Source of the DNA: Trueperella sp.
Lineage (GTDB): Bacteria; Actinomycetota; Actinomycetes; Actinomycetales; Actinomycetaceae
Assembly (NCBI GenBank): GCA_022783305.1
Contig: JALEWQ010000145.1
Span: forward strand, 1 to 59,113
DNA: 59,113 nucleotides
Direction of reading: 5' to 3'
Made by a program: the position numbers and the translations under genes. The number at the start of each line of letters is the position of its first letter. The stretch's first letter is position 1. Below are positions 17,612-27,227 of the stretch, in pieces. The notes beneath the pieces were generated by a model. The model made no database searches. It was given only the letters and a program-made list of their open reading frames with translations, and was not told the DNA's origin.

Positions 17612-18898
17612 ATGACCGACCTTTTCAACCAGTCGCTTCGCGACCTCGACCCGGATATCGCCAAGGTTCTCGACCAGGAGCTGAATCGCCAGCGCGAACA
17701 GCTTGAGATGATCGCCTCCGAGAACTTCGTGCCGCGCGCCGTTCTTCAGGCACAGGGTTCGGTGTTGACCAACAAGTACGCCGAGGGCTACCCCGGAAAG
17801 CGTTACTACGGCGGGTGCGAGTTCGTCGACGTCGCCGAGTCGCTCGCGATCGAGCGCGCCAAGGCCCTCTTCGACGCCGAGTACGCCAACGTCCAGCCGC
17901 ACTCCGGCGCGCAGGCCAACGCCGCCGTCTACCACGCCCTCCTCACCCCGGGGGACACGATCATGGGCCTTGAGCTATCCCACGGCGGTCACCTCACCCA
18001 CGGGATGAAGATCAACTTCTCGGGCAAGAACTACAATGTTGTTTCCTACGGCGTCTCGCCGGAAACCTACCTCATCGATATGGACGACGTGCGGGCTAAG
18101 GCCCTCGAGCACAAGCCGAAGTTGATCATCGCGGGCTGGTCGGCCTACCCGCGTCACCTGGACTTCCAGGCCTTCCGCGACATCGCCGACGAGGTCGGCG
18201 CCTACCTGTGGGTGGACATGGCGCACTTTGCCGGCTTGGTGGCCGCGGGCCTGCACCCGAACCCGGTGCCCTACGCCGACGTCGTCACCACCACGATCCA
18301 CAAGACCATCGGTGGGCCGCGCTCGGGCATGATCCTCTCCCGCGACGCCGAGCGCTTCGGGCGCAAGCTCAACTCGGCCGTCTTCCCCGGCCAGCAGGGT
18401 GGCCCGCTCATGCATGTGATCGCCGCGAAGGCCGTGGCGCTGAAGATCGCGGCAACCGAGGAGTTCAAGGACCGCCAGCGCCGCACGCTCGAGGGCGCGA
18501 AGATCCTCGCCGAGCGCCTCGCCCAGCCCGACGTGGCGGGCAAGGGCATCGCGGTTGTCTCCGGCGGAACCGACGTCCACCTCGTGCTCGTCGATCTGCG
18601 CGACGCAGAGCTCAACGGCAAGGAGGGGGAGGACCTCCTCCACGACGTCGGTATCACGATCAACCGCAACACCGTCCCCTTCGACCCGCGTCCGGCAACC
18701 GTCACCTCCGGCCTGCGTATCGGCACGCCCGCCCTAGCCACCCGCGGCTTTGGAACCAACGAGTTCCGCGAGGTCGCCGACGTGATCGCCACCGCCCTGC
18801 GCGACGGCAAGGGCGCCGACATCCCGGCGCTGCGAGCCCGAACCGCCAAGCTCGCCGCGGACTTCCCGCTGTACGAAGGGCTGGACCAGTTCGCATGA
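17612..18898 (+). CDS. glyA: Serine hydroxymethyltransferase
   Basis: GlyA converts serine and THF to glycine and 5,10-methylene-THF using PLP. The 428-aa product starts with an N-terminal arm and [33 protein letters not shown] and the PLP-lysine region [12 protein letters not shown] (Lys231) follow. The length is typical. The ATG has AGGAG six bases upstream; the 23-codon upstream extension of the frame lies inside the riboswitch and is not coding. Its stop overlaps folD by 4 bp (ATGA). Expression is expected to rise when ZTP signals folate shortage. Confidence 0.96.
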   Translation: MTDLFNQSLRDLDPDIAKVLDQELNRQREQLEMIASENFVPRAVLQAQGSVLTNKYAEGYPGKRYYGGCEFVDVAESLAIERAKALFDAEYANVQPHSGAQANAAVYHALLTPGDTIMGLELSHGGHLTHGMKINFSGKNYNVVSYGVSPETYLIDMDDVRAKALEHKPKLIIAGWSAYPRHLDFQAFRDIADEVGAYLWVDMAHFAGLVAAGLHPNPVPYADVVTTTIHKTIGGPRSGMILSRDAERFGRKLNSAVFPGQQGGPLMHVIAAKAVALKIAATEEFKDRQRRTLEGAKILAERLAQPDVAGKGIAVVSGGTDVHLVLVDLRDAELNGKEGEDLLHDVGITINRNTVPFDPRPATVTSGLRIGTPALATRGFGTNEFREVADVIATALRDGKGADIPALRARTAKLAADFPLYEGLDQFA

Positions 18899-19782
18899 TC
18901 CTCATGGACGGAAACGCCACCGCGGCCTCCATCAAGAAGGAGGTGGCCGCGCGGACGGCGGAGTTACGTGAGCGTGGCGTGGTGCTCGGGCTGGGCACCA
19001 TCCTCGTCGGCGACGACCCCGGTTCGAAGATCTACGTGGACGCCAAACACCGCGACTGCGCCGAGGTCGGCATCCAGTCGCTACGCATCGAGTTGCCGCG
19101 AGAGGCGAGCACGCAGGACGTGCTCGCCGCCGTCGCCCACTTTAACCAAGCGTCGGCCGTGACCGGCTTCATTGTCCAACTCCCGTTGCCCCCGCAGTGC
19201 GACACGGAGCGGATTGTCGAGGCCATCTGGCCCGCGAAGGACGTTGACGGGCTGAGCCCGCTCAACGTCGGCCGCCTGGCCTCCACCTCGCGTGGCGAGT
19301 TGCCCACCCCGATCGCCTGCACCCCGCGTGGCATCGTCGAGCTCGGCTGCCGCCACGGTGTGCAGTGGGAGGGCGCCGTCGTGTGCGTGGTCGGCCAGGG
19401 GCAGACCGCAGGGCGTCCGCTCTCGCTCCTGCTCACCCACGAGAAGATTGGCTCCACCGTCATTTCCTGCCACATCGGCACCCGGGACCTCGCCCGGCAC
19501 ACGCGGGAGGCCGACGTCGTCGTGGCCGCGGCCGGCGTGCCGGGGCTCATCGGGGTCGACATGGTCAAGCCCGGAGCGGCCGTCTTCGACGTGGGAGTCA
19601 CCCGCAGGCGCGATCCGGCAACAGGCAAGAACAAGATCATCGGCGACGTCGACCCGGCGGTGCGCGAGGTTGCCGGCTACTTCTCGCCTAACCCGGGCGG
19701 GGTGGGGCCGATGACGCGCGCGACGCTCCTGCTCAACGTGGTCGAGGCCGGGGAGAAGGCCGCGGCCGAGATGGGGCGTTAG
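18895..19782 (+). CDS. folD: Methylenetetrahydrofolate dehydrogenase/cyclohydrolase
   Basis: FolD oxidises 5,10-methylene-THF to methenyl-THF and hydrolyses it to 10-formyl-THF, the product whose lack the upstream riboswitch senses. The 295-aa protein contains the active-site lysine in YVDAKHRDC, the substrate loop [20 protein letters not shown], and the nucleotide site [16 protein letters not shown]. It ends with the signature [14 protein letters not shown]. The dinucleotide loop has G-Q where many family members have R-S, which may affect NADP binding. An ATG three codons later is an alternative start; the first overlaps glyA and fits coupling. Confidence 0.94.
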   Translation: MILMDGNATAASIKKEVAARTAELRERGVVLGLGTILVGDDPGSKIYVDAKHRDCAEVGIQSLRIELPREASTQDVLAAVAHFNQASAVTGFIVQLPLPPQCDTERIVEAIWPAKDVDGLSPLNVGRLASTSRGELPTPIACTPRGIVELGCRHGVQWEGAVVCVVGQGQTAGRPLSLLLTHEKIGSTVISCHIGTRDLARHTREADVVVAAAGVPGLIGVDMVKPGAAVFDVGVTRRRDPATGKNKIIGDVDPAVREVAGYFSPNPGGVGPMTRATLLLNVVEAGEKAAAEMGR

Positions 19783-19855
19783 CTACGGGCGTAGCGGGCG
19801 GCCCGCCCCTGCGAATGAGGCATCCAGCCCGTACACTTGGGGCGAAGGAGGTCGC

Positions 19856-20683
19856 ATGCTTGTCGCCACAGTCAACGTCAACGGGATTCGCGCCGCCGCA
19901 CGCAAGGGCATGGGGGAGTGGATCGATGCCACAGATGCGGACGTCATCTTGTTCCAGGAGGTGCGCGCGCCCGAGGATCTGGCCGCCGGTCTGATCGGTG
20001 ATCGCTACCGGGTGATCCAGCAGGCATCCGTCCTCAAGGGGCGCGCCGGCGTTGCGGTCGCGGTCAAGGCCGACTATGAGCTGGGGCCAACGCGCCTCGG
20101 CCTGCAAGCGGGCCTGGCCCCGGCTGACGCTACGCTCGCCGAGCCGCCGGTGGACACCGGGCGCTGGGTGGAGGTGGACGTGCCCGCTCTGGACACCACC
20201 TTCGTCTCGGCCTACCTGCATTCCGGGGTGGCGGACGATGCCGAGAAGATGACGGCCAAGTACGCCCACCTCGATCGGGTCACGCAGCGCCTCGACGAGC
20301 TTCGCTCCGACCGCCCGCTCGCCCACGTGCTCGTGGCGGGGGACTTTAACATCGTCCACACCCCTCTCGACATCAAGAACTGGAAGCCCAACCACAACAA
20401 GACCGCCGGCGTGCTCGATCGGGAGATCGCCTATCTCGACCGGTGGTTCGAGGATTATGTCGATACCCAGCGCCGGCTCGTGGGCGAGGTGCAGGGTCCC
20501 TACACGTGGTGGTCCCAGCGCGGGAAGGCCTTCGATAACGACGCCGGATGGCGCATCGACTACCAGATGACCAGCCCGGATCTGGCGGCGCTCGCCGTCG
20601 ATGCGCGGGTGGATCGGGCAAGCCAATACGCAAAGCGCTGGTCTGACCACGCGCCGCTCGTGGTGACATACCGGGGAGAATAA
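19856..20683 (+). CDS. xth: Exodeoxyribonuclease III (AP endonuclease)
   Basis: This 275-aa Mg-dependent repair enzyme acts on abasic sites and 3' ends of DNA. Motifs in order: TVNVNGIRAA, the catalytic Glu in LFQEVRA, GRAGVAVAVK, AGDFNIVHTPLDIKNWKPN, DYQMTS and the final SDHAPLVV. These fit the exonuclease III/EEP family at full length. The ATG has AAGGAGG directly upstream. It is followed after 8 bases by the YihY-like gene, so the two are probably co-transcribed. Confidence 0.93.
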   Translation: MLVATVNVNGIRAAARKGMGEWIDATDADVILFQEVRAPEDLAAGLIGDRYRVIQQASVLKGRAGVAVAVKADYELGPTRLGLQAGLAPADATLAEPPVDTGRWVEVDVPALDTTFVSAYLHSGVADDAEKMTAKYAHLDRVTQRLDELRSDRPLAHVLVAGDFNIVHTPLDIKNWKPNHNKTAGVLDREIAYLDRWFEDYVDTQRRLVGEVQGPYTWWSQRGKAFDNDAGWRIDYQMTSPDLAALAVDARVDRASQYAKRWSDHAPLVVTYRGE

Positions 20684-20691
20684 GGAGAATA

Positions 20692-21957
20692 ATGGGCGCT
20701 GAGATACGCAAGAAGAAAGATCCGGCGCCGCCGGCGGTGCGCAAGGCGAGGCGGCTGATGGAATGGGCGATGAATCTCAGGATCGTGCGCGCCTTCCAAC
20801 GCTACGGTGTGGCGCGCGGCGCGCAGCTCTCCGGCGGCATCGCCTACTCGGCGTTGTTCGCGCTGGCTGGCGCGCTGACGATCGGCCTGACCGCGTTCTC
20901 CTATACCCTGGGCGGCAACGACCAGCTACGCGAGGAGCTTGTCTCCACGATCGATTCGGCTCTGCCCGGCATCCTCAAGACGGACGCGAACGCGGGCGGC
21001 TTGCTCGACCCGAACGACCTTATCGTGGACGATCCGTTTAATCTGGCATCGCTCATCGCACTACTCGTGTTGCTCTGGTCATCCATCTCGCTCATGGGTG
21101 GTCTGCGGATGGCACTCCAGTCGATGTTCGGCATCATCATGGTCCCGCGCAACGCCGTGGCGGCCAAGCTGCTCGACCTGTCGGGCTTCCTCGTCCTCGG
21201 CCTGGGCGTCCTGTCGACCACCCTGCTCGTCTCGGTTACCCAGCTCTTCGGGGAACGGATCTTCGATGCGCTCGGTGTGTCCGGAGCGGTGGGAAGCGCT
21301 TTTATCACGGCCGCCACCTACGCGGTCGCCTTCGTCATCGACGCCGCCGTGGTCATGTACCTCATTCGCGTCATGTCGGGGGTCAAGGCACCGTTGCGTG
21401 ACCTCGCCATTGGCGGGGTGACGGCGGCGATCGGTTCGGCCCTGTTGCGCACGCTCGGCACCGCCGCCGTCGGCTCCGTCTCGGATAACGCGCTGCTCGC
21501 CGGGTTCGCGGCGATCTCAACGCTCCTGCTGTGGATCAACTTCCTCGCCCGGCTCCTGCTGGTGTCCGCCTGCGTGACGGCGAACCCGCCTGCGTCCGGT
21601 GCGCCCACGCCCTCCCAGGTCGAGCACCTGGAGGAAACCCCGAACTACGTCACCGAATCTGTACCCGAGACGAAGCGGTGGGTGCACGACCCGCGCTCGG
21701 GTATTATCGCCCCCGACCCGCCCGAACCTACGGGGGAGCAGATCCCGCAGTGGAAGGGTCTGCGTGAGAAACGGGCCCGTAGGCGGATCGAAGCCGCCGA
21801 GCAGGGGATGCGTGAGGCCGAAGCCGCGCTCGCCCAGGCCCGCCAAGACTACAAGGACGGGGCGTGGGACGCGTTTTACGCAGCCACCCGCTACACCACC
21901 AATTCGAAGAACGCCGCTGTGGGCAGAGGCGACGTCGTGATCAAGGACGGACAATGA
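20692..21957 (+). CDS. YihY/BrkB-family membrane protein
   Basis: This 421-aa integral membrane protein has about six hydrophobic segments between residues 35 and 300. The family feature GAQLSGGIAYSALFALAGALTIG is near the start and LLWINFLARLLLVSAC closes the membrane part. A long charged cytoplasmic tail (about 300-421) ends in an Ala/Glu/Arg-rich helix likely to form a coiled coil (KRARRRIEAAEQGMREAEAA). The family was once called ribonuclease BN by mistake; its true function is unsettled. AAGGAG precedes the start. The stop overlaps the next gene by 4 bp. Confidence 0.85.
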   Translation: MGAEIRKKKDPAPPAVRKARRLMEWAMNLRIVRAFQRYGVARGAQLSGGIAYSALFALAGALTIGLTAFSYTLGGNDQLREELVSTIDSALPGILKTDANAGGLLDPNDLIVDDPFNLASLIALLVLLWSSISLMGGLRMALQSMFGIIMVPRNAVAAKLLDLSGFLVLGLGVLSTTLLVSVTQLFGERIFDALGVSGAVGSAFITAATYAVAFVIDAAVVMYLIRVMSGVKAPLRDLAIGGVTAAIGSALLRTLGTAAVGSVSDNALLAGFAAISTLLLWINFLARLLLVSACVTANPPASGAPTPSQVEHLEETPNYVTESVPETKRWVHDPRSGIIAPDPPEPTGEQIPQWKGLREKRARRRIEAAEQGMREAEAALAQARQDYKDGAWDAFYAATRYTTNSKNAAVGRGDVVIKDGQ

Positions 21958-23039
21958 TTCACGCCATCGTTCCCGCCGGCGGGGCCGGCACCCGCCTGTG
22001 GCCGCTCTCGCGGCGCGACCACCCGAAGTTCCTCACGGACCTGACGGGTTGCGGGCGCACCCTCATCCAGCAGACCTATGACCGGCTCGCGCCCGTGTCC
22101 GAATCCGTCACGGTGGTCACCGGTCTCGCCCATCGCGACGCCGTCGCCTCCCAGCTGCCCGAGCTGGCGGAGGGGGACATCATCGCCGAGCCATCCCCGC
22201 GAGACTCCATGGCGGCCATCGCGCTGGCCGCGGCCGTCATCGCGAGGCGGGCGGGCGACGTCGTGGTCGGATCCTTCGCGGCCGACCACCTCATCGCCGA
22301 CGTGGCGGCCTTTCACGCCGCGCTGGCACAGGCCGAACGCGCCGCGGAAGCCGGCTACCTCGTGACGATCGGCATCACCCCCGACCACCCGGCCACGGGC
22401 TTTGGGTACATCCAGGAGGGTCAGCCGCTCGCGCTGGCGGGTGGTTGCACGCGGGGCGCGCGCCACGTGCTGAGATTCGTGGAAAAGCCGGACGCCGAGA
22501 CGGCCGCCGAGTACCTCATGGGTGGGTACCGTTGGAACGCCGGCATGTTCGTGGCCAAGACGTCGGTGCTGCTCGGTGCGCTGGAGCGCTTCGAGCCTGA
22601 GCTGGCCGGAGGGATCGCGGCGATCGCGCAGGCGTACGATACCGCAGATGGGCCGGCGGTGCTCGCCGAACGCTGGCCGGAGCTGAAGAAGATCGCCATC
22701 GATCACGCGATCGCCGAGCCGCTCGCCGCAGCGGGTGGGGTCGCCGTCGTGCCAGTGGAGATGGGCTGGTCCGACGTCGGGGACTACGCCTCGCTTCGAG
22801 ACGCGGTGGGCACCGGCGCGCACGTGGCCCCGGGTGGCGCCGCGCAACCGGTGTTCGCCATCGACTCCCCAGGTGCGCTCGTGTACACCCATTCGAAGCC
22901 GATAGCGGTTCTCGGATTGGAAGATGTGGTCGTTGTCGAGTCGGAGGGTGCGATTCTTGTCACAAATATCGAGCGTTCGCAGGAAGTGAAAGCTATCGTA
23001 GAGCGGATCTCGCGTTCCGGGATGGAGGAGATTCGGTAA
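21954..23039 (+). CDS. manC: Mannose-1-phosphate guanylyltransferase
   Basis: The enzyme makes GDP-mannose from mannose-1-phosphate and GTP for cell-surface glycans. The 361-aa product has the nucleotidyltransferase signature GGAGTRLWPLSR with the following lysine (HPKFL), EPSPRDSMAAIALAA, FAADHLI, FVEKPD and the WNAGMFV segment. It lacks the C-terminal isomerase half of bifunctional ManC/AlgA enzymes. The start was chosen at the ATG overlapping the upstream stop by 4 bp, where the nucleotide-binding fold begins. The last 150 bases are visibly less GC-rich than the rest. Confidence 0.9.
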   Translation: MIHAIVPAGGAGTRLWPLSRRDHPKFLTDLTGCGRTLIQQTYDRLAPVSESVTVVTGLAHRDAVASQLPELAEGDIIAEPSPRDSMAAIALAAAVIARRAGDVVVGSFAADHLIADVAAFHAALAQAERAAEAGYLVTIGITPDHPATGFGYIQEGQPLALAGGCTRGARHVLRFVEKPDAETAAEYLMGGYRWNAGMFVAKTSVLLGALERFEPELAGGIAAIAQAYDTADGPAVLAERWPELKKIAIDHAIAEPLAAAGGVAVVPVEMGWSDVGDYASLRDAVGTGAHVAPGGAAQPVFAIDSPGALVYTHSKPIAVLGLEDVVVVESEGAILVTNIERSQEVKAIVERISRSGMEEIR

Positions 23040-23151
23040 AATTCCGGGAACTTATAGTTCTGTGCATGGATTATCGAACTGTTAAACGAAATTATCACGA
23101 AAAGATTACAGATTCGTCACTGTGCGACAACCGCGCAAACTCACGTTAAAG

Positions 23152-23180
23152 TTGATGTGATCACTGCACAGGCGTAGTGA
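23152..23180 (+). promoter_or_regulatory. Possible promoter of the nucleoside uptake operon
   Basis: TTGATG (23152-23157) and TAGTGA (23175-23180) are 17 bases apart. The spacer begins with the 8-base palindrome GTGATCAC (23157-23164), which could bind a regulator. The surrounding 168-base gap is AT-rich for this genome. The -10 match is poor. Confidence 0.35.
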
Positions 23181-23207
23181 AGCAGACCAGTTATGAAGGA
23201 GTTATCC

Positions 23208-24299
23208 GTGAGGAATTTCAAGAAGTTTGCGGCTGTCATGGCTGCGACCGCTCTTGCACTCAGCGCATGTTCCGGCAAGGACGCCGGCGGGGACAAGGGT
23301 TCGGAGGGGGCGAAGTCCGACTTCAAGGCGTGCCTGGTCTCGGACGCCGGCGGTTGGGATGACCGCTCGTTCAACGAGTCCGCTTACAACGGCCTCATGC
23401 AGAGCAAGGACGCTCTCGGCATTAACGTTCAGACCGCCGAGTCGTCCTCCGACGCCGACTTCGCGCCCAACGTCGAGGCCATGGTTTCCGACGGATGCAA
23501 GATGATCATCGGCGTCGGCTACCTGCTCGAGCAGCCGCTCCAGGACGCCGCCAACAACAACCCCGACCTCCAGTTCGGCCTGGTCGACTCCTACTTTACC
23601 GACGGCGACGCGCCTGTGAAGGTCGACAACGCCCGCCCGCTCGTCTTCAACACCGCCGAGGCCGCCTACCTCGCGGGTTACCTCGCAGCCGGCATGTCCA
23701 AGAGCGGCACGGTTGCCACCTTCGGTGGCCTTCAGATCCCGTCCGTCACCATCTTCATGGACGGCTTCGTGGATGGCGTTGCCAAGTACAACGCGGACAA
23801 GGGTGCCTCCGTGAAGGTCCTCGGCTGGGACAAGGCCAGCCAGGCCGGTGCGTTCACCAACTCCTTCGATGACCAGACCTTGGGCAAGCAGCAGGCACAG
23901 CAGTTCATTGACCAGGGCGCGGACGTGATCATGCCTGTCGCCGGCCCGGTCGGCCTCGGCGCTGCCGCCGCCGCCCAGGAGGCGGGCGACGTCATGTTCA
24001 TCGGCGTCGATTCCGACTGGTTCGAGACCGCCCCCGACTACGCCGACCTGATCCTGACCTCGGTCGTGAAGGAGATCGCGGCCTCGGTTGAGGACACCGT
24101 CAAGGCTGGCGCCGACGGCACCTTCTCCGCCGACCCGTACGTGGGCACCCTCGAAAACGGTGGCGTCTCCATCGCCCCGTTCCACAACTTCGAGGACAAG
24201 GTCCCGGCCGAGCTGAAGGACGCGGTCAAGAAGCTCGAGGAGCAGATCAAGTCCGGCGAGCTGAAGGTAGAGTCTCCTGCCTCCCCGCGAGCCAACTAG
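23208..24299 (+). CDS. BMP-family nucleoside-binding lipoprotein
   Basis: This is the extracellular substrate-binding lipoprotein of the ABC importer encoded next. The 363-aa product has a signal peptide and lipobox LSAC (Cys21 from the chosen start). The BMP fold is recognisable from DAGGWDDRSFNESAYNGL, IIGVGYLLEQPL, and VMFIGVDSDWFETAPDYADLILTS. BMP proteins such as PnrA, and BmpA beside NupBC, bind nucleosides, and the downstream genes are all nucleoside salvage. I chose the GTG with GAAGGAG five bases upstream; the in-frame ATG five codons earlier overlaps that ribosome site. Confidence 0.92.
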   Translation: MRNFKKFAAVMAATALALSACSGKDAGGDKGSEGAKSDFKACLVSDAGGWDDRSFNESAYNGLMQSKDALGINVQTAESSSDADFAPNVEAMVSDGCKMIIGVGYLLEQPLQDAANNNPDLQFGLVDSYFTDGDAPVKVDNARPLVFNTAEAAYLAGYLAAGMSKSGTVATFGGLQIPSVTIFMDGFVDGVAKYNADKGASVKVLGWDKASQAGAFTNSFDDQTLGKQQAQQFIDQGADVIMPVAGPVGLGAAAAAQEAGDVMFIGVDSDWFETAPDYADLILTSVVKEIAASVEDTVKAGADGTFSADPYVGTLENGGVSIAPFHNFEDKVPAELKDAVKKLEEQIKSGELKVESPASPRAN

Positions 24300-24316
24300 T
24301 TCTGTCTAAGAACTAT

Positions 24317-24351
24317 GGGGAGGCCCGGCCCTGGACGGGCCGGGCCTCCCC
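24317..24351 (+). terminator. Strong stem-loop between binding-protein and ATPase genes
   Basis: A perfect 15-bp stem (GGGGAGGCCCGGCCC paired with its complement) encloses a 5-base loop. Only three Ts follow. Its position directly after the binding-protein gene suggests partial termination or 3'-end protection, giving more binding protein than membrane parts, as known in other ABC operons. Confidence 0.7.
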
Positions 24352-24378
24352 CCTTTACTGTCACAGGAAGGCAGAATC

Positions 24379-25920
24379 GTGAAACTTGAACTGAGAGGGA
24401 TCACCAAGCGATTTGGGACTCTCGTGGCAAACGACCACATTGACCTCGTGGTCGAGCCGGGCCACATTCACGCCCTTCTCGGCGAGAATGGCGCAGGCAA
24501 ATCAACCCTCATGAATGTCCTCTACGGTCTCTACGAGCCGAACGAGGGTGAGATTCTTCTAGACGACCAGCCGCAGAAGTTCACTGGCCCCGGCGACGCC
24601 GTTGCCGCCGGTATCGGCATGGTTCACCAGCACTTCATGCTCATCCCCGTCTTCACGGTGGCCGAGTCCATCGCGCTGGGTTACGAGCCGACGAAGGCCG
24701 CCGGCCTCATCGACATCGCCAAGGCGCGCAAGCTCGTCAAGGACGTCTCCGCCCGCTTCGGCTTCGACCTCGACCCAGATGCCAAGATCGAGGATCTCCC
24801 CGTCGGCGCGCAGCAACGTGTGGAGATCGTCAAGGCGCTTTCGCGCGACGCCCACGTCCTCATCCTCGATGAGCCCACCGCCGTGCTCACCCCGCAAGAA
24901 ACGGATGAGCTGATGGCGATCATGCGCCAGCTGGCGGATGCCGGCACTTCAATCGTCTTCATCACGCACAAGCTGCGTGAGGTCCGCGCCGTCGCGGACG
25001 ACATCACAGTCATCCGCCGAGGCAAGGTCGTTGGCGCGGCTGAGCCGACCTCCACCGAGTCCGAGCTGGCCACCCTTATGGTGGGCCGCCCGGTCATGAT
25101 GCAGGTGGACAAGCAGCCGGCCAACCCGGCCGGCCCGGGCCTGATGGTCGAGCATCTGACCGCTTTTGACGCCGTGGGCACCAGGGTGCTCGACGACGTG
25201 AGCTTCGAGGTGAACAAGGGCGAAATCGTTGCCATCGCCGGCGTGCAGGGCAACGGCCAGACCGAGCTCGCCGAGACCATCATCGGCCTTCAGGAGGCCG
25301 CCGGCGGAACGATCGCCCTCAACGGCACCGACATCACGGCACACAGTGTGCGCCAGACGATTGAGGACGGCATCGGGCAGATCCCGGAGGACCGCTCGAA
25401 GGACGGCGTGATCGCCAGCTTCTCGATCGCCGAAAACCTCGTGCTCGATCAGTACCGCGACAAGCCCTTCTCGGCTGGGGGCGTGTTGCGTCCCAAGGTC
25501 ATTTACAAGAACTCGCTGGCCAAGCAAGAGGAATACGATATCCGTCTGACCTCGGTCAACGACCCGATCTCCACCCTTTCCGGTGGCAACCAGCAAAAGG
25601 TGGTGGTGGCGCGCGAGCTGTCGCGCGACCTGGAGCTGCTCATCGCGAACCAGCCCACCCGCGGCGTCGACGTCGGCTCGATCGAGTTCATCCACAAGCG
25701 CATTGTCGAGGTGCGCGACGCGGGCACCCCGGTGCTCCTCGTGTCCTCCGAACTTGACGAGGTGGTGGCGCTCGCCGACCGGATCGTGGTCATGTACCGT
25801 GGCCGCGTGATCGGCACCGTGCCGGCCGACACCCCACGTGACGCCCTCGGCCTCATGATGGCCGGCGTTCCCCAGGATGAGGCCCTGGCGATGTCGCAGA
25901 CCACGAAGGAGGAGCTCTAA
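24379..25920 (+). CDS. Nucleoside ABC transporter, double ATP-binding protein
   Basis: This 513-aa protein has two fused nucleotide-binding domains, as in ribose/nucleoside importers. Domain 1 has Walker A GENGAGKST, a degenerate signature LPVGAQQRVEIVKAL and Walker B LILDEPTAVLT. Domain 2 (from about 255) has GVQGNGQTELAE in place of a classical Walker A, the signature LSGGNQQKVVVARELS and LIANQPTRGVD. This asymmetry is normal for the family. An AGGAAGG site precedes the start, and the stop shares one base with the next start (TAATG). Confidence 0.93.
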   Translation: MKLELRGITKRFGTLVANDHIDLVVEPGHIHALLGENGAGKSTLMNVLYGLYEPNEGEILLDDQPQKFTGPGDAVAAGIGMVHQHFMLIPVFTVAESIALGYEPTKAAGLIDIAKARKLVKDVSARFGFDLDPDAKIEDLPVGAQQRVEIVKALSRDAHVLILDEPTAVLTPQETDELMAIMRQLADAGTSIVFITHKLREVRAVADDITVIRRGKVVGAAEPTSTESELATLMVGRPVMMQVDKQPANPAGPGLMVEHLTAFDAVGTRVLDDVSFEVNKGEIVAIAGVQGNGQTELAETIIGLQEAAGGTIALNGTDITAHSVRQTIEDGIGQIPEDRSKDGVIASFSIAENLVLDQYRDKPFSAGGVLRPKVIYKNSLAKQEEYDIRLTSVNDPISTLSGGNQQKVVVARELSRDLELLIANQPTRGVDVGSIEFIHKRIVEVRDAGTPVLLVSSELDEVVALADRIVVMYRGRVIGTVPADTPRDALGLMMAGVPQDEALAMSQTTKEEL

Positions 25921-27227
25921 TGGCTCAAAATACGACGTCCACACGCAAGGCAGGGGCGGGCACCTACCTCAAGGGCTTGGTCTACACCGGCATCCGCTCC
26001 GGTTGGCTCGTCTCGGTGCTCGCAGTGCTCATCGCGTTCGTCATCGGCGCTATCCTGATCGCGCTGACCGGTTCGAACGTGCTCGACGCCTACTACGCGA
26101 TGTTCCGCGGCGCCATCTTCGACCCGCAGGCCAGCTCCTTCGTTCGTCAGATCAAGCCGATCACGGATTCCTTCTTCTACGCGATCCCGCTCATCATTGG
26201 CGGACTTGGCCTGGCATTCGGTTTCCGGGCCGGCCTGTTCAACATCGGTGGCGCCGGCCAGCTGATTTTCGGCTCGCTGGCGGCCGTGTGGGTGGGCTTC
26301 AACATGTCCTTCCCGCCCGTCGTACACACCCTGCTGGCCCTGCTGGCGGGTATTGCGGCCGGCGCGCTCTACGCCGGCATCGCGGGCGCGCTCAAGGCGC
26401 GCACGGGAGCCAACGAGGTGATCGTGACGATCATGCTCAACTCGATCGCCACCCTCGCGCTCGGCTACATCCTTCTGCAGCCGGCCTGGCAGGTGCCGGG
26501 ATCGTCCTTCCCGAAGACGCCGACCGTGGCCGATACGGCCGCGCTGAGCCCGCTGCTTCCCGCGCCGTTCAAGCTCCACTTCGGCATCGTCATCGCGGTG
26601 CTGGCCACGATCCTGTTTTGGTGGGTGCTCGAGCGTTCGACCTTCGGTTTCGAGGTCCGGGCGGTGGGCGCCAACCCCAACGCGGCCCGAACCGCCGGCA
26701 TCTCGGTGGGGAAGGTGACCACGTTGACGATGGTCGCCTCCGGTTCCTTCCTCGGACTCGCGGGTGCCAATGAGGCGCTCGGTACTATCGGGTACGTCTC
26801 GGGCAACGTGGCAGGTACCGTCGGCTTCGACGCCATCACGGTGGCCCTTCTGGGGCGCAACAAGCCGCTTGGCACCTTCTTGGCCGGCCTGCTCTTTGGG
26901 GCCTTCAAGGCGGGTGGTTACATCATGCAGACCAAGGGCGTGCCGGTTGACATGATCCTCATCCTGCAGTCCACCATCGTTCTCCTCATTGCAGCCCCGG
27001 CACTCGTGCGCTGGATCTTCCGCCTGCCGCGCGCAAACTCGGTCACGCTGCGCCAGTACGTCACGCTGAGCGAGCGTGGCATCAAGGTCACCGAAGAGAA
27101 CGCGAACGACCTCGTCAGCGCCGGCGTGAGTGCCAAAGAGTCCACGCCTGCGCGAAACGATAACCGGATCAGTAGCGACAAGGAAACCGCGCAAGCGACC
27201 GAGGAGAACAAGGGAGGCCAGCGATGA
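25920..27227 (+). CDS. Nucleoside ABC transporter permease 1
   Basis: This 435-aa inner-membrane permease of the BPD_transp_2 (ribose/branched-chain amino acid) type has about ten hydrophobic helices. Family landmarks are LAFGFRAGLFNIGGAGQLI, GALKARTGANEVIVTIMLN, GFEVRAVGANPNAARTAGI and FDAITVALLGRNKPLGT. A hydrophilic tail (about 385-435) carries little structure. The start overlaps the ATPase gene by one base and the stop overlaps permease 2 by 4 bp, so the subunits are made together. Confidence 0.92.
   Translation: MAQNTTSTRKAGAGTYLKGLVYTGIRSGWLVSVLAVLIAFVIGAILIALTGSNVLDAYYAMFRGAIFDPQASSFVRQIKPITDSFFYAIPLIIGGLGLAFGFRAGLFNIGGAGQLIFGSLAAVWVGFNMSFPPVVHTLLALLAGIAAGALYAGIAGALKARTGANEVIVTIMLNSIATLALGYILLQPAWQVPGSSFPKTPTVADTAALSPLLPAPFKLHFGIVIAVLATILFWWVLERSTFGFEVRAVGANPNAARTAGISVGKVTTLTMVASGSFLGLAGANEALGTIGYVSGNVAGTVGFDAITVALLGRNKPLGTFLAGLLFGAFKAGGYIMQTKGVPVDMILILQSTIVLLIAAPALVRWIFRLPRANSVTLRQYVTLSERGIKVTEENANDLVSAGVSAKESTPARNDNRISSDKETAQATEENKGGQR

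Noticed and set aside
25917..27194. 425-codon minus-strand frame opposite permease 1
   Set aside because: It is very rich in Arg, Glu, Asp and His with no hydrophobic core, which is the antisense image of a membrane protein gene.
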